DNA of 60,000 nucleotides, from positions 6,641,001-6,701,000 of the forward strand of contig OU612066.1 in assembly GCA_914767715.1 (NCBI GenBank), given 5' to 3'. Within the stretch, counting starts at the first letter, position 1, and each line of letters opens with the position of its first letter. Origin of the DNA: Membranipora membranacea (lineage: Eukaryota > Bryozoa > Gymnolaemata > Cheilostomatida > Membraniporidae). The translations under genes were made by a program, and so were the position numbers. A model generated the notes under the pieces. That model was not told where the DNA came from. It saw only the letters and a list, made by a program, of their open reading frames with translations, and did no database searches. Shown here piece after piece: positions 43,310 through 57,400 of the stretch.

Positions 43310-44095
43310 TCCACAAAACTTTATTTTTGTATTTATGATAAATTCATGTGTATATAAAATAAAAGAAACCTATATCCAGTGCCTCATACCACTTTTTCAA
43401 AAAAGTGTGGTTTGCGCCAATAATAGCATAATAAAAAAATCGAAAATGCATAATCTAATCTCATCTGTTCAGCGCCCCCTACAATAACAGACAACCCCTG
43501 ACACAACCCCTATAAAGGTTCGTATATCAAATATTATTATCAACTTTAATAAAACATTAGTTTTCCAGATACATTCTATCTTCATTTTATTCCATTCTAT
43601 CATGAGAGCAAGATACAGCTTTAGAATCCTAATATTGTCATTGTAGAAGAGTTAGTCTATCAAATTTTCAAGGTGATGGCCATCAACTGGCATAAGGAAT
43701 CACCGTGTCATACCTCTAATGAATTTGTTATGGCAACTAGAAATGCCATGATCATAGATGCCATAAAACTTCTGATTATGTAAAAAAGATCTGGCTTCGG
43801 CGGGATTTGAACTCGGGCCTCATGCACAAAGCTATCCAATTTAGGTGTTTTAAGTTAATGATGTAGCGGGTGAAAGTAGTAATAAATAGAAAAGTTAACC
43901 ACCAAGTAGTAGTGACAAGCAGTCACGCCTGCCCGCTGATGCTCACAGATTTAAACTAGAGAGAATGTGTAAAGTAAGCTCCACAAAACTTTAGTTTTGT
44001 ATTTATGATAAATGCATGTGAATATAAAATAAAAGAAACCCACATCCAGTGCCTCGTAACACTTTTTCAAAAAGTGTTTTTTAAAAAAATCGAAG
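43310..44095. repeat. Direct repeats flanking a SINE
   Basis: 43,310-43,450 and 43,980-44,095 share a block (CCACAAAACTTTA.TTTTGTATTTATGATAAAT..) and a following ACTTTTTCAAAAA segment. Between them, 43,785-43,930 holds a minus-strand tRNA-like head with B box CCCGAGTTCAAATCCCGCC. They lie in the enlarged intron of the inverted transporter copy and have no counterpart in the other arm. Confidence 0.6.
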
Positions 44096-44613
44096 AAATG
44101 GCTGAATCAAAGTCCTGTCTTCAACCACAATATTCAAAATTACACAACAGCTTACTTTGCCCATTCATGTCGAATTTAAATAACTGGTACCTTTATATTA
44201 CTACTTAAACCCGCCACATCATTAAAATTAAACCCATGGATTATTCCACACCGAGCTTTGCAAGCTTCATTGGGCCGGCGTGGCTCAGTTAGCACTGAGC
44301 TTTTCAGGCTTCAGCGGCGTGTTATATCTCAGTGCGAGAGGCTCAGGTTCATATCTCGGTGAAGCCAGATAATCACTTATCAACTATTTTACTACTTGTC
44401 GGTTTACCTGTTCTGTCGGTTGCTAATTAGCCACCCATCATAAACTCAATTGACAACCTGAGTGTATGTCATCCACACCCCTGAGGTTTTGTGGCATTTA
44501 TGATCGCAACATTTCAGGCAAAAACAGTGTAAAACAATATTATATGAACACCCTTAACTGGTTTTACAACACACATGTGGTTGAAGACAGGACTTTGATC
44601 CAGCCATTTCTTC
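44092..44613. mobile_element. Fold-back element carrying a tRNA-like SINE
   Basis: Terminal inverted repeats of about 40 bases (GAAGAAATGGCTGAATCAAA at 44,092 onward; the complement ending at 44,613) enclose a plus-strand tRNA-like head at 44,272-44,370. The head has A box TGGCTCAGTTAGCACTGAGC and B box GGTTCATATCTC. Only the inverted transporter copy has it. Confidence 0.6.
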
Positions 44614-47600
44614 TATTTTTGTAAAAAATAGAAGAAAGGGCTGGCAGCCAGGGAAGGGAACTATAGATAGAAACAACATGAGCATAATTACATAGGCGAC
44701 TTATCCTGACTCACGTTATTGGACAAAAGTTGACTGAGAATATCATTTGACATTTATTATTTAATATGTTATAATAAACATAGGCCTATCAATAAAATAA
44801 CAATTTGACAGTTTTGAATTTCGATTATTACATAATCTAACCTCAAGGTATTGATTGCAGAAAGAAAAAACGGAATTACATAACGTAACTAGTATTCTAT
44901 AAAATAATTAATAAAATGACTTAATATATATTGAAGTCTATTAGCTGCATTCTTCATGACACCTCACTTCCTTGCACTGAATTTCACTGTGATTGATCAG
45001 TTATTATATTTTAATATATTGACTTTTAATTTTGATTGTAATAGAAGTCAAGATTTTCCGATACAGCATAGCATACCAGCATATAGGTTGAATTACTTTT
45101 GTGTTTGGGCAGCAAAAACTCTCATTTGCTTCCTTTATGGCCTATACAATACTTTCCACAAGTATGGTCTCATCTGTCAATGATCAACAGATATAACAGT
45201 GAAAAGCAGGCATCATAAAAAAAGCACTCTGCTGATGCTGCATAACTAGAACCTAGCACAATAAAGTGCTATCTGACAAAACTTAAAATGCAGTAATGAC
45301 TCCTTCCAAATTCTCAGAGTCATCATAGATGTGTTGACAAAGAAACCTAATTTCTAGTCACCAGTTGCTTGAAAATGTCTCAAAAATATTATTTTCCTAT
45401 TGTGACATTCATAGACAAGCAGCCAATTATTGCAGTGCAAAAAATGCGCAAGAACTTCTTATACACAATATGTTTTATTTGTTACAGGTGGCTATTTGAT
45501 GGGGAGTTCATTGTACCAGTTCTGTTCACCGCAGTGTCCGTTCCTGATTACCGCTGGGATTCATGTGGTAGATGGGATATTGAGAGTATCCTTCATCACA
45601 AGAGAAGAGTCTAGCGAGAAAACACCTTCAGGCGGAGTTACCACATTTCTGAAAGATCCTTTGATTATTGCTGGATTGAGTGAGTAACATTCAGGATATA
45701 CATCTAGGTGTTTAGCATCAACAAATTTGCACAGATTCTGCTGTAAGGCCTCAATCTAGTTACCTATTGCTATATAAACATATTTGATAACAGCTAAAAA
45801 ACTACAAGCTCTTCGTAAAATGTTGTGAATATCCGGAAAATGTTGTAATTATCCGTAGTATCACTTATCCAAATAAAAGTGATTCTAGCACCCCTGTAGG
45901 GCGGTCACACGTTCTGTTATACAGCTTCAAATTAACCATCCTGACTCAAAACAATTACCGTGACCCTCACTATAAAGTAACAGACTTTTCAGTGTATTGC
46001 TATTTTTCAAAGAAAATTTTTTTTTTACATTTATAAGCCCACACACACTTACAAGTAACCACACAACTAAACCTACTTCTGAAACATTTCAAATGCATAA
46101 TCTCTGTGATTAACCTAGATACCTTTCAACCTAATACACTTACAAGTCACTATCTATGGCCTACAATAGGAAATCTTGATTCAGATATAAGCCATTTCTA
46201 CATGTGCCATTTTATAAGTCACCTTCATTAAAAGTCTGGTAACTTTTTCATGAGGTTTTACGGTAACTCTAAGTACAACAATTTGTATGGAAGGGATTCA
46301 GGAACGTTTAAGCTCTCTAGATCATCTACCATAGATCATCATCTTTCTGTTTCTGTTTCTTTTTCTTTGTTTTAATTTTTTTTTTCTGGCACCGAGTGCA
46401 AAACATTTCGAATGTGATGACTTTGTTTGCCAATAAAAGTATATATCTATCAAAGAATATTATTGCATTATTCACATCTCATTTTTGCAGCTATAAATTT
46501 TATGCAGAAATTCTGTATTGGGTCTATTCTGGCAACAGTTCCAGCCTGGCAGCTTTTCACATTAGACAGCCAACAATGGAATGTAGGTAAGTCCTCTTCC
46601 AATCTATTTGTGATTCAGAATTCATACAGTCCAATTTGACGGGGCTCACACACAATTGCACAACTAGAGGTGCCCATAGTATGTGCACTGGGGTAGGATG
46701 CGCAGTATTATAAACAATATATTATGTATAACACAGCTTCTGCTCATCCAACTGTCGCAGAGAGAGCCAGCCAATTAATTTTGAGATGTGACATCATTAA
46801 CATAGAGCAGTAGGTAAATGTTTGCTGTATTCAACATATTCTCTGTATCCCTCACCAAGGTGCTATATTTGGTTGTTCGGCTGCAGTCATGATGACATCA
46901 CAGTTTATAGCAGGACGCTCTGTTCGAATTGATACAATATGGTTGCCTATTTTCTTTGGTCTTCTCCTTCTTTCAATTGGAGTCGGTACGGTAGGTGTAT
47001 TGATTTATAATAATGAGATACTGAATCAATTTATCTGGGGCCTCTGAATGCAGTAGCTGTCACACTGAAATTCTGACACTTATCTGAATTTTCTTTATGA
47101 TTTGCAAAGAAAAAACTTTTTCTTTTATCATGAAAGTAAGTGCAAGTCTTCATTATAAAAATTTTCAATTTTTCGCACTTGTTTTTCCATTTTCTGGTAG
47201 CTTTTTTGGCAATTAACTGTTTTTAGTGCAAACATCTAGAAAAAATTGAAGCAGAAAAAATACTTCCTAAATCTGTCCTGTTTTTTTTCAAAATAAAGAT
47301 GCATTTCTATCCTCTTCTGAGCAGGGGTTGCGCCAAGCTGTGATCCTTGTTTGAAAGGCATCTTGTTATTCTTTTACTTGTAGTACCATCTATGCAGTTC
47401 AACTTGGGTGGTACTGGGACCAGGCTCCATATTCTGTATGGGTAAGGGTATACTAGAGACAACTCTTAATCCTATGCTGTGTCATCTGGTTGATACACAA
47501 CATCAGTTACAGTAATATGGTATCCTCAACGGATTCTACACTGCCACTTATAACTTCGGACTGGGAATGGGTATGACTGTTATAAGATAATTTCCCTTGA

Positions 47601-47654
47601 ATTAAGATCAAGGAGTTTGATATGAGTGATCGTTTGGAATAACATGAAGAGTAT

Positions 47655-47734
47655 GGGTGACCCTAGCATGTCTTGGTAAGCTTTGTCCTTTGGAGGGGGG
47701 GAAGAAAGTTTGTCAAGACAGACTAGGGTGACCC
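47655..47734. repeat. Fold-back repeat, partner of 9,600-9,691
   Basis: GGGTGACCCTAGCATGTCTT and its imperfect complement ending GACTAGGGTGACCC form the arms. The location within the transporter intron is the same as in the other arm. Confidence 0.6.
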
Positions 47735-48749
47735 AACATTTTTACTCACACAACATTTTAAACAGTGGTAATGTCCACCAATGACATGTGGCGTGGTTGA
47801 TAACAAAATGTATCAAAATATAAGTGTACTTTTTGTTTGCTACCCACTGTATATGTATAATGGCTACACTCAGTTTCATCAGACCATCTAGGGTGCTTTT
47901 TACTAGATATTTGGACTGCTGTTGTGGCTACCGATATGATAAATGTTATCCACGAAACTTCATGATAAATGCATGTGTATGGGTTGATCCGGCACGGCTG
48001 TGTTACTCTCTATTCTATAATTTTACCCTCAGAACAAAGCTCGATTTATTGCATATTTTCTGTTTGAGCAGGACCTGTGATAGGGGGGAGTATGGTTAAA
48101 GTCACTTCTTTCCAATGGTGAGTTATTACATCTTATTATATTATTAACCTTTATATACCTTCACTTCGCACGTCATTAGGTCTTTAAACTGTCGAGAAAA
48201 TTTGGTGCCAAAATAGAATCTTTGTGCAAACTCAGTAAGGCTCTATCTGAATGATGACACTGTAATGTCATGTTTCCATTAAGATGGAACTACCGCATCA
48301 TCATAGCACCTTCCACACTGACAAATGCGTAAAGTTTATCAATCTGGTAGGGCTGTATTCACAGCCTTAATAGCAATTCTAACTCTAAATCTTTTTTAAA
48401 AACGCCCTATTTTGGCGGGAGGTCATAATGTTTTTCAACCAAAAATTGCCTGCCAAAAACTTGTTATCTGCTAATCACTATTAATGGGCATTATGAGCAG
48501 TAGATGCCATGATAAATCCCTGTCAGTCCTACTGTGGCTTGACATTAATTTTCCGCAACACAAACTTGTGTGCAAATGGTTTTAATTTGGTTGGATTAAC
48601 ATCTCATGTACTTAATGATTTTTAAAACTGAGTACATTGCAATTTCAGGTCATACGTGGGCCTGGGGATATTCCTGCTGTTCTTCAGCTTTACGGCTTTG
48701 ATGTGGCCAAACAACGCCTCATTTAGACAATCAAATGACTCCTGAGTGA

Positions 48750-51700
48750 TAGACTCCCTCATCGCGTCTCAGCATATGCTAGTCTTTGAAACCTCAACTA
48801 TTCTTCTTGAATAACTAAGACTTGCTTTCTTTCATTTTGAGTTGTGACTTCTCAAAATGGTGCTTGATATTTAAGTAATTTGTTTATGAGCCAGATGTGC
48901 CAAACCTGATTCTATTTGAGTCAGAATATACAATCATACTTCCCCGTGATCAAGCGCCATGCAGTCAGTGCCATTTGAATATATACTGTTAAGAAAGGTT
49001 ATCACTCATGAAAAATACTGGTGGATTAATCTGACAAGAATGCGTATTAGTTATTATGACTAGGTTTTTTCTCTGATGACTACTCAATAAATATTTCAAT
49101 GTACCTGATACTTCCAGGATGTGCTGGAACTCATGCCGTCACCTAGATGGTAGTTGATAAATTTGCCAGCATTTGGAGATGCCCCCTCCACTGGTCACGC
49201 CGCAGGCAAAGGCGTGACCAGTTGAGGGGGGCATCTCCGAATGCTGGCTGATGAATCAAACTTGATCTAGCCGTCACCTGACTAGAGTTGAGAGGTACTT
49301 TTCTTTGCAATATCAGTCGTCTATCCATACTGGTTAATACACCTCAGTTTAACCTTTTTATTTTGATACAGCTTGTTCAGAGGTTTTGTGCCCTCAATGT
49401 GTGACTGAAAGAACTGTAAACTCTAAACACTGCGATAACAAGATTGTGATTATACTTTTGCAACAGACCAAAATCTCATGATGGAGGTTCCCACAACATC
49501 ATATCATGACTCAGGACAGGGAAGGTTCCGAGTTAGAGCGTGTGAGAGAGACAGCGAGCAAGTGCGTAAATCAGCGTGCTGTGAGTTGATGCTAATTGCA
49601 CCTCAGTTGTGACAAAAACAGAAACATGTGGTGATGAGAACGGTCAACCAGGTAAGATAAGCGGTGTTCTGCCTCTCATGTCCACTGACTATTGTCTCAT
49701 TGATTAGTTGGGAGAACCCGCACCTAACCATGCTTTGCCACTAGGCAGACCAATGCCTCATATTCATATTATAAACATCTATCAATAGAGGCAAAATATA
49801 AGGAGTCGGCTTCTCATGATTTGTGAGTACATAACTCCAGGAATTCCAAACATAAACGTGTTGATATTTTGATTGTACAATATTACCTCATGTGACTGGC
49901 TGTGAGTACGTGACATACAATGAGAATGTTCGCCTAAAGGTCATGTGATCACTCAGAAGATTACACATCTAAGTAATCTAGTTTTCACAATGCTCAATCC
50001 TGACTGACACTGGGCAGCACATGTCACTATGATTTATAAGATACAATGATCCTTGGAGATGCAGTCCTGCTGAATATTCCAACCCTTCATTCTCTGAAAC
50101 TCCAGATCTTGTCTTGAGACAGTTCCACCTTGATACATATATATAACATATTTTCATTTCCTTGTCGTTTCTAATAGAATTGATGTCCAAACAGCGCCAA
50201 GAAGATTAATTAGATCAAATATAGAAAGTACATGTGAAAGACATGTTTAAAAGAATTCGTCTGAGCTTAAGAGTGAATGAATATGGGTAAGGCATTAAAA
50301 TATAATATAATAAAATATTACGAAGTAATATCCTAATATTAGACTACAATCTGCAACAAATCTTGCTCTGTGAGACTAGGGATTGAGAACATCAAAATCT
50401 TGCTGCTCAATGTGCACCTACAAAATTACATTACTCTACATACCTAACTCCTATACCTATACATCATGTTTCATCATTACTCTGTTTTTATTTGTAATTA
50501 AAGATTATTGGCCCTCATGTAAACTCAGTCATCATCATCTAGCGATAGGAAGGATTTTCTCAGCATGCGTCATCATAAAGCTGCATAATTTATTGCCGTG
50601 TAATTAAGCTTTTAAACTGATTCCATCAGTCATGATAGCTTTCACATTACACATTTACATTCTAAGTTGAGCACCAAACTGCACCCTCTGATGTATGTCA
50701 AACAAATGTCCTTTGCCTGAAAAAACGCCCACAGCCGGGAGTGTAGTAGACTGGAAAATGAAATCTTTTGTTGTGTTTGTTTGAGCAAGAAGTTAGAAGA
50801 ACTAACTTGTGGTTTGAGTCATTCAAAGTATTTTTTTGATGCTTTATGATATTCATCCGCCTGTAATATAATATAATGAACTTATTATTGTAATGCGTAT
50901 TACTGTGAGGATTTCACCTGCATTGCATAAAAATCTATGATCACCATCATTATTGATATCATGTTTCCTGTTATATTTACTTAACTAATAAAGTAAATGG
51001 ATTTGTAGGTCATCAATACTCTAGTAGAATGTCTGAGATGTTAATGACAGTGTCAGCTGGCCTATATCACTGACTGCTGAGTAGCGGTATTACGACCGAC
51101 CGACCGATACAGTTACATAGCCAACTATAGTCGGGCCCCCCAGAATTTTGCTCCCTCCCCCTAACTATGAAGGAATACTGGTATTATGTTTTCCAATATA
51201 GTACTATTATAGCTGTGGGCTAGATTTGAAATATTTATGAGTTTAATAAACGTAGTATATTGATAAACCGCGTGAGAAAAACGAAGAAATCATTGTGAGT
51301 AAGGGAATGCTGCTCATTACTAGTGTGGGTTTAGATCAAGGGCAAACAAGGTGTGGTGCAAGATGGCAGCTATTCAACAAAATTCAAGTATTACCGAATT
51401 TATTGTAATTCTTCCGAACATTAGCTGCTTTTGTCATCAAGTTCGATGTAATTTTCGACCTTCAAGTGCTGCCAGTATATCACCTGATTGCTTCAGTTAC
51501 CTTCACGGCATCATTAATAAGCCCATATACAATATAGATCAGCTATTAAATTTCATGCATAAGCCCTCTATTGTTTGCATGAAATCAATTCTTATTTTGA
51601 GCCCTTTGTATTCATTGAGATTTAACATGTAAATTCTGGCCTTTGTGGGCTTTTATTTACTCGCCTATAGAATGTTGTTTGCAATCTTGCTATCCCTGCT

Positions 51701-54460
51701 GCTTTACGAACACATAGGCTTGGTCCTGGTCCTGTCGAATAATAATGTTTGCTTTAGATGTAGGCATTGTAAGAGCTTGTAACAGCCATTTTCTATTTTC
51801 AATATTTTCTTCCTAATTGGGTTCACAAAAAAATCACACAACCTATTGTTTTCATTGATAATCTTGTAACAAAATAGTTTGTTGACAAAGAATTATGGTT
51901 AGGTTTGATATAACAATTAAGCTATATAGATACTGGATACAGGTGCTCAATACAAGGCAGTGTAGTGGAAAGCTAGAGTTTAACATCATGCAGCATTGGT
52001 ACTTTGTAGCAACTACAATATTATCAAGATTGATCAATAATCTCAGTATGCTGTCTAAAATGTGTGCCCAGACCTCATGATGCATGATTAGGTACAGCTA
52101 GGCCTGTCTACATGACATGAAATTATTTTCATTACCTTGTATTTGTGCACTAGGGTATAGAGTCAATGACATTCATTGATGTGAAAACATGCTCTGGACA
52201 ATGGTCTGCGTAGCTGCAGGAATTCGGTCAAGACTCAACAATTAATAATTGTACCGACTTTTCACACCCCCAGATAAAAAAAGTGGCTCAAATGCTGCAC
52301 TTGGGCGGAAGCTTGCATGTTCGCTTGTGTAAAATTTCGGGCATGACATGTTGTGTTGTTCATCCTGAAATCACAGTAGGTAAAATACTTTTTGATGGTG
52401 AAAAATATTCTCCCGTGAGAATCTTCCAATCAATTTGATAGTATTTTGCAACCAACTTTTCATTATCGTGGTGTTCCGCTGCACAACTTTTTGATGCCGA
52501 GTAAAATGTTAGCATTGATGCCGTTACAATGATATTACACTCTTTGAAGAATGAAATTAAATGTCATTATTTTGGTTAACTAGTGCAAAGTACATGCTGC
52601 CAATGCCGACAGCGATTATAAAGGCCCTTACTTTCTCAACCTAAGCCCTAACTGCCCATGTGTGCTGTCATAGATTTCTGGGAATATTTAATGTTCTCAA
52701 GTTAATCCCTGCTGCACAGAAATGACCTGAATACCAATTCATAGAATATTATATTTGTAAAAGTATACTTTATGAATAGCAGGCATGTCTTGGTTTCTTT
52801 TCATTATTCAATATATCCAATAATACGCATCAGCATTGCATGCTATTGTAGCCCCAGCTATAGCGAGAATATAGTGTTTTAGTAGCTTTATATTCTCAGC
52901 ATCATTTGCATATCAATAGGCATTGAGCTTTACGAGCCAAAGCCGGGTGTGTATGGGGCTGAAACCAGTTGGCTTTTTCACTTCAGTTAGGTTTTAGGCT
53001 TGACAGTGGGATCTTAGGCAGGCTGGATTATTATCTATATTCCTTTGTGATAATACCATTCCAGGTAAGTTCACCTGACCAATAAGGTACGTGTATAATA
53101 AGGCAATATTCAAGGGCATGGCAGCATTTATATGGTAGTCTGCTGGGACCAGGGTGTGGTTAATGCTTTGTGAAGAGTAAATAATTCCATTGTTATGGTA
53201 TGAATACATACAGCACCCTGTAAGAAATCTTCATAGTTAACAATCAGTGCAATTTTTTACACTTGTGTTGGATAACCAGCTGAACAGTGGTACCTTCGCT
53301 GGTGTAATAACTCAAGGTAGGTTTGGTCTTTGCTCTTTTAAACCTTCAGAAATTTATTTTTTCCCAGTTTGGGATCAATTCTAGTATTGATTTAGAAGCA
53401 GGGTGATTTTTGCATTCTTGCATGCCGTAGTCTTCGACTTTGATCCTGACAACTTATGTTGATCGGTGAATTTGACCTCGAGAAGGGAGGGGAGGGGGTC
53501 TTTATTGATGCCGACTGGCCACTGAACTCCGAGAAAAATTAAAATTGCATTTACATCTTGTTTTATTCTACATTATACTGTATTGTGTGACAATATTGTG
53601 TTCGGCCTATATTCGTACTATAAATGTCCTGAGTAAAATAAAGCCAAATCGCATGCCTACATCCCTCATACATTAAAACTTTTACTCTACACTAAGGCGT
53701 TGTGTAGTACCGGTGCTCGGAACGTGTGGATTAGCTTTTTATTCATTGATTGTTACTCTGTATATAAGCTCCTCAATTTTCTAATTAAATCCCTGGCTAA
53801 TACCCACTAAACACTAAGCATTGCTCAAGAAGCGTCCCTGCCCAGTTTTATACAGGTTTTTATTAGCTGTGTGTATGCTGCTGAAGCTGGTCTATTGTTC
53901 TTTTGGGTCCTAAGGTACATTACTGACTGGTTCACCACATGAACCATTGATTTATTCTCTTAATATCAAATACCCACACACTGAGCACATCGCTGACAAA
54001 CTAGGGCTTACGGCCTACTACTATGGCCTACTACTACGGCCTACTACTACGACAAATTGAGGATTAACATTTCTCGTGAAAAACTCGCTAGCCATCGCAT
54101 CGTAACCAAATCATTGTATCGATTGATAGATGGCCGACTCATAATTGCATTGTGTCATATTCCTGCCGTGTGTCAACTTTTTTAAGCAGCAGGAAATAAA
54201 GGAACAGGACTCTTTCCGTCAGTTATTTTAAGTTTCCATGTAATATTGATGCAGGAATATGCTCATCGTTTTCCATCTATAATGCACAAAATTCCCAAAA
54301 GATTGTTCAGCTTAAGATTTAGAAACACCACATGCATACGTCTGAAAACCTTGTTTTTTCTTTTTCTTCCCATTATAGTGAAAGTTGAGTTTTAAGCCCA
54401 ACTTTCAGAGCACCTGACATCACCTGACACTATTTGGAGTGAAGCTGCCGATGATACCTG
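48750..54460. other. Gene-free stretch
   Basis: I see no exon series, domain or transposase here. The notable contents are the long hairpin at 49,165-49,248, AT-rich microsatellites near 50,300 and 50,870, GACC repeats near 51,094, and an imperfect ctactacta/cggc repeat at 54,008-54,052. Open frames in this stretch (for example 51,351-51,632) lack recognisable features. Confidence 0.6.
49165..49248. repeat. Long near-perfect hairpin
   Basis: The left arm GCCAGCATTTGGAGATGCCC.. (37 nt) and the right arm ..GGGCATCTCCGAATGCTGGC (38 nt) pair with two mismatches and one bulge around a 9-nt loop (GCAGGCAAA). The GC-rich arms stand out from the AT-rich surroundings. It could be a fold-back MITE or a small-RNA precursor. 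Confidence 0.9.
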
Positions 54461-54464
54461 TAAG

Positions 54465-57400
54465 ATGCTAGCCACATCGAAAACCTGCCAGATTTGTCTG
54501 GCTGTCTTACTGGCCTCTCTATCCAACGGTAAGTGTACTATAAGTGTACTATACGGTACTATATGTGTACTATACGGTAAGTGTACTATACGGTAAGTGT
54601 ACTACGGTATATTCTCGATTTAGCTTTGTCATACAGCTACTCTTTTTCTTTTGGGAGTCTACCAAAACAAAAAAATTAGCCGCGTGAGAAAGCTATCCTT
54701 GATTAGTTTGAGACTATGCTTAAATAACTACAGAATACGCTTCTGTATAAAGGTGTGGATTGGGGCCAGACATCCATTTGAGGAGTGTGCGCTAAATGCA
54801 ATTGAAGTCATATAAGTAATAACCAGCACATTTACAAGAAAATTTGATATAAATTTTGCGGAACAATGTTTTCTTTATATGTGGCTGGTTTGCAGTGCTA
54901 TTGAAAACTAGCAGACAGGAAATGTGCCCAACCCACATTTGAGTTAGACAATTATGCAATACTAGTGATATAGCGCTTGACAAATCCATGATTAAATTAG
55001 AACATGAGCAAGGAAAAGAGAAAATAACAGAATAATAAGGGTGTGTCAAGCTAGGTGGAACTGAGTGGCACTGTGAGCAGTTTGAGGAATGATTCATTTA
55101 TTTGCTTGTATTCCATTACACTTTCCTTCCTTGCCTAGTGATCAATTTTAGTCAGCATTCTGAACAAACTCTTACGTGGGATCAATGATCGGCTTTGTAC
55201 ACACCCTATAGTGCAGTGACTAAGTCAACGTCAAGCTATTTTTACTCATTCAACCCCTTTTGTTTGGGATCAAATTCCTTTTCATTCATAAAATTATGCA
55301 AAACCAGTCTGCTCTCACTTTTCATGTAAATTCATTTAGGGTTATAGGATAGATTGTGCTAATGTGTTTATTTGAAGACCACCGCTATTGTTGAGTAATA
55401 TTTGACAAGATCCTGTGGACCCTGTATACTTATATAATTGCAAAAAGATGATAGTACATGATCAAAGAAGATGATTCATAAGATGGACTATATGATTCTG
55501 ATGGGGCTAGGCTAGGCTTAATCTTATAAAGAATGATGAATATCAGTCAATAACCCAGGCAGCAAAAGGGTGCAAAATGATTTGGAATTTTCCCAGACCA
55601 TTTCTAATTACCTGTGCAAGTTTTCTGGACTTGAGTGGGTTGTTACAAACACTGATAGCGAAAGTGAATAGATTTCCCATGACCCCATACTAAAGAATTC
55701 CGTAATCCTCCTAAGAGTGAGTATTCAAGCAAACACTTGAGTCCTCTTGATTTGTCAGCACCTGTAACTGGATGCCAAGGATAAATTCCTGCCATCATCT
55801 AGTCAAACTTCCTCCTTTGGTATAGAGTGTCTAAAAATCTCCTCGTATCTGATGGGTTTGGTATCAAGTCTGACTCACCCATTCCGGGCTAATGCTGCCG
55901 AATCGAACTAGCAGCTCAAACCGGTTGATAACGGCTGTACCATGCATGTTTTTATTGAATGATGCTCTTAAAATAATCCTCTTTTTCATAAAGGAATCGG
56001 AATCGGCTATTGTGTTGTGAGACTGGAGACTTTCTAAACATGGACTCAAATTCCCTGATCTGTATGATAATGGGTGTAGTACAGCTCGTACAGAATAACA
56101 ATAGTCTGCTGTCTACATCAGCAGATCTTGTAGTAATCCCTATACAGATAGATATCTTATCCTGTTTCCTCTCATCAATCTATCTATATCATATCTATGA
56201 GTGACTGACACCCACTGAACCTGTTTTACGTTCTAGGCGTAGGATATCATATGACCTCTGTTTATGTTTGTAGTAATATGTCAGGAGACCGGTGCTACGG
56301 GAGCCACTGGGATCCTCGGCCCAAGAGGACCAGTCGGAGATACGGGACCAAAGGGAGAACCTGGTAAGAGTCGTGCACCCCCGTGCTATTAGATGGTTAA
56401 AATAATCTTACTGTACACATGCCACATGTTTTCTGCTGTAATAAAGTGTTATGATATGAACCTTGTTTTCGAACAAAACTTCTTCCACTTCATTGTGATT
56501 GAGGTAACCCATAATAATTAATTTGTGTAGAGCAGCAGCCTGTCATCCAGTTTGGGCCTAATCAGTTGATTTTTATTTTGAAGGAACGATAGGCGTTGAC
56601 GGAAATGCAGGCCAAGCAGGTCCCTCAGGACCAATTGGTGCAACAGGTATCCAAGGACCTAGAGGAGGCCTCGGTGAGACTGGTCCATCTGGAACAGCTG
56701 GAGAGCCTGGTACACTTGGCTCAACCGGAGCTACCGGACAGAGGGGTAAGTAATACTGGAGAGCTATTTTAATGAATTCAACAAAGCGCTAGGGTGCCAA
56801 CATGATTTACCAGCAGCGATCTAATGATGAGCCTTTTTTCCTAAAATTTTTTCTTGTTGCCATCTTTAATATCTTTGTCTTTCGTGTTGTGCAGGAAATA
56901 CTGGACCTGCCGGTTCTGCAGGACCATCTGGAAGCACAGGTAGCACTGGAATTCAAGGTCCATCTGGACAGAAGGGTCAGAAAGGAACTGTCGGAAACCA
57001 GGGTCCTTCAGGTGAGTTTTATAATAATGTTTTTTTAAATACTTAGCTTGATAATGTAAGGTTATGTATGAAAGTCTATCCTTTGTATTTGTACCATTAT
57101 ATTACCTTAGTGCTTGAAAAATCTCTATATGTCTGTAGAATAAAATCCCGTGTTTTGTCTAGGGATAATAGTGTGTGGTGTTAGTTTTTTAAGTCTACGT
57201 CTGTATAGTTTATGAATCCTTTACATGTGTTAGTAATGTAGACCAAACCCAATGTGTTATCTGTACAACAGGTGGGATTGGAGCTACTGGCACATCAGGT
57301 CAGAAAGGAAACATTGGAAGTACTGGCCCTGCCGGTGCTACTGGACAGGCTGGAGTTGCTGGTAACCCCGGTACTGCTGGTTCAACTGGACAAAGAGGTA

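Larger units (their letters stand above)
42490..48745 (+). pseudogene. Inverted 5'-truncated SLC18-like copy
   Basis: This is the reverse-orientation duplicate of 8.23-13.6 kb. Exon equivalents: 42,786-42,878; 45,488-45,679; 46,491-46,586; 46,860-46,990; 47,384-47,570; 48,072-48,117; 48,649-48,745. Splice sites are conserved. The first equivalent (exon 4) carries small deletions that shift the frame. A TAA at 47,513-47,515, from a 3-bp insertion, interrupts the HLVDT..QYG exon. The remaining exons read well (GGYLMGSSLYQFCSPQCPFL; AIFGCSAAVMMTSQFIAG). Exons 1-3 are absent, because homology ends at about 42,490 (partner 13,600). I infer a pseudogene. A transcript from the intact middle exons is possible but would lack TM1. 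Confidence 0.8.

Noticed and set aside
8230-48745. Inverted arms as an assembly palindrome
   Set aside because: The arms differ by many substitutions, a MITE in one, a 2-kb insertion in the other and distinct nonsense changes, so they are real diverged copies.
51351-51632. 93-codon plus-strand frame as a gene
   Set aside because: No domain, signal, splice partner or coding-like composition was recognised.
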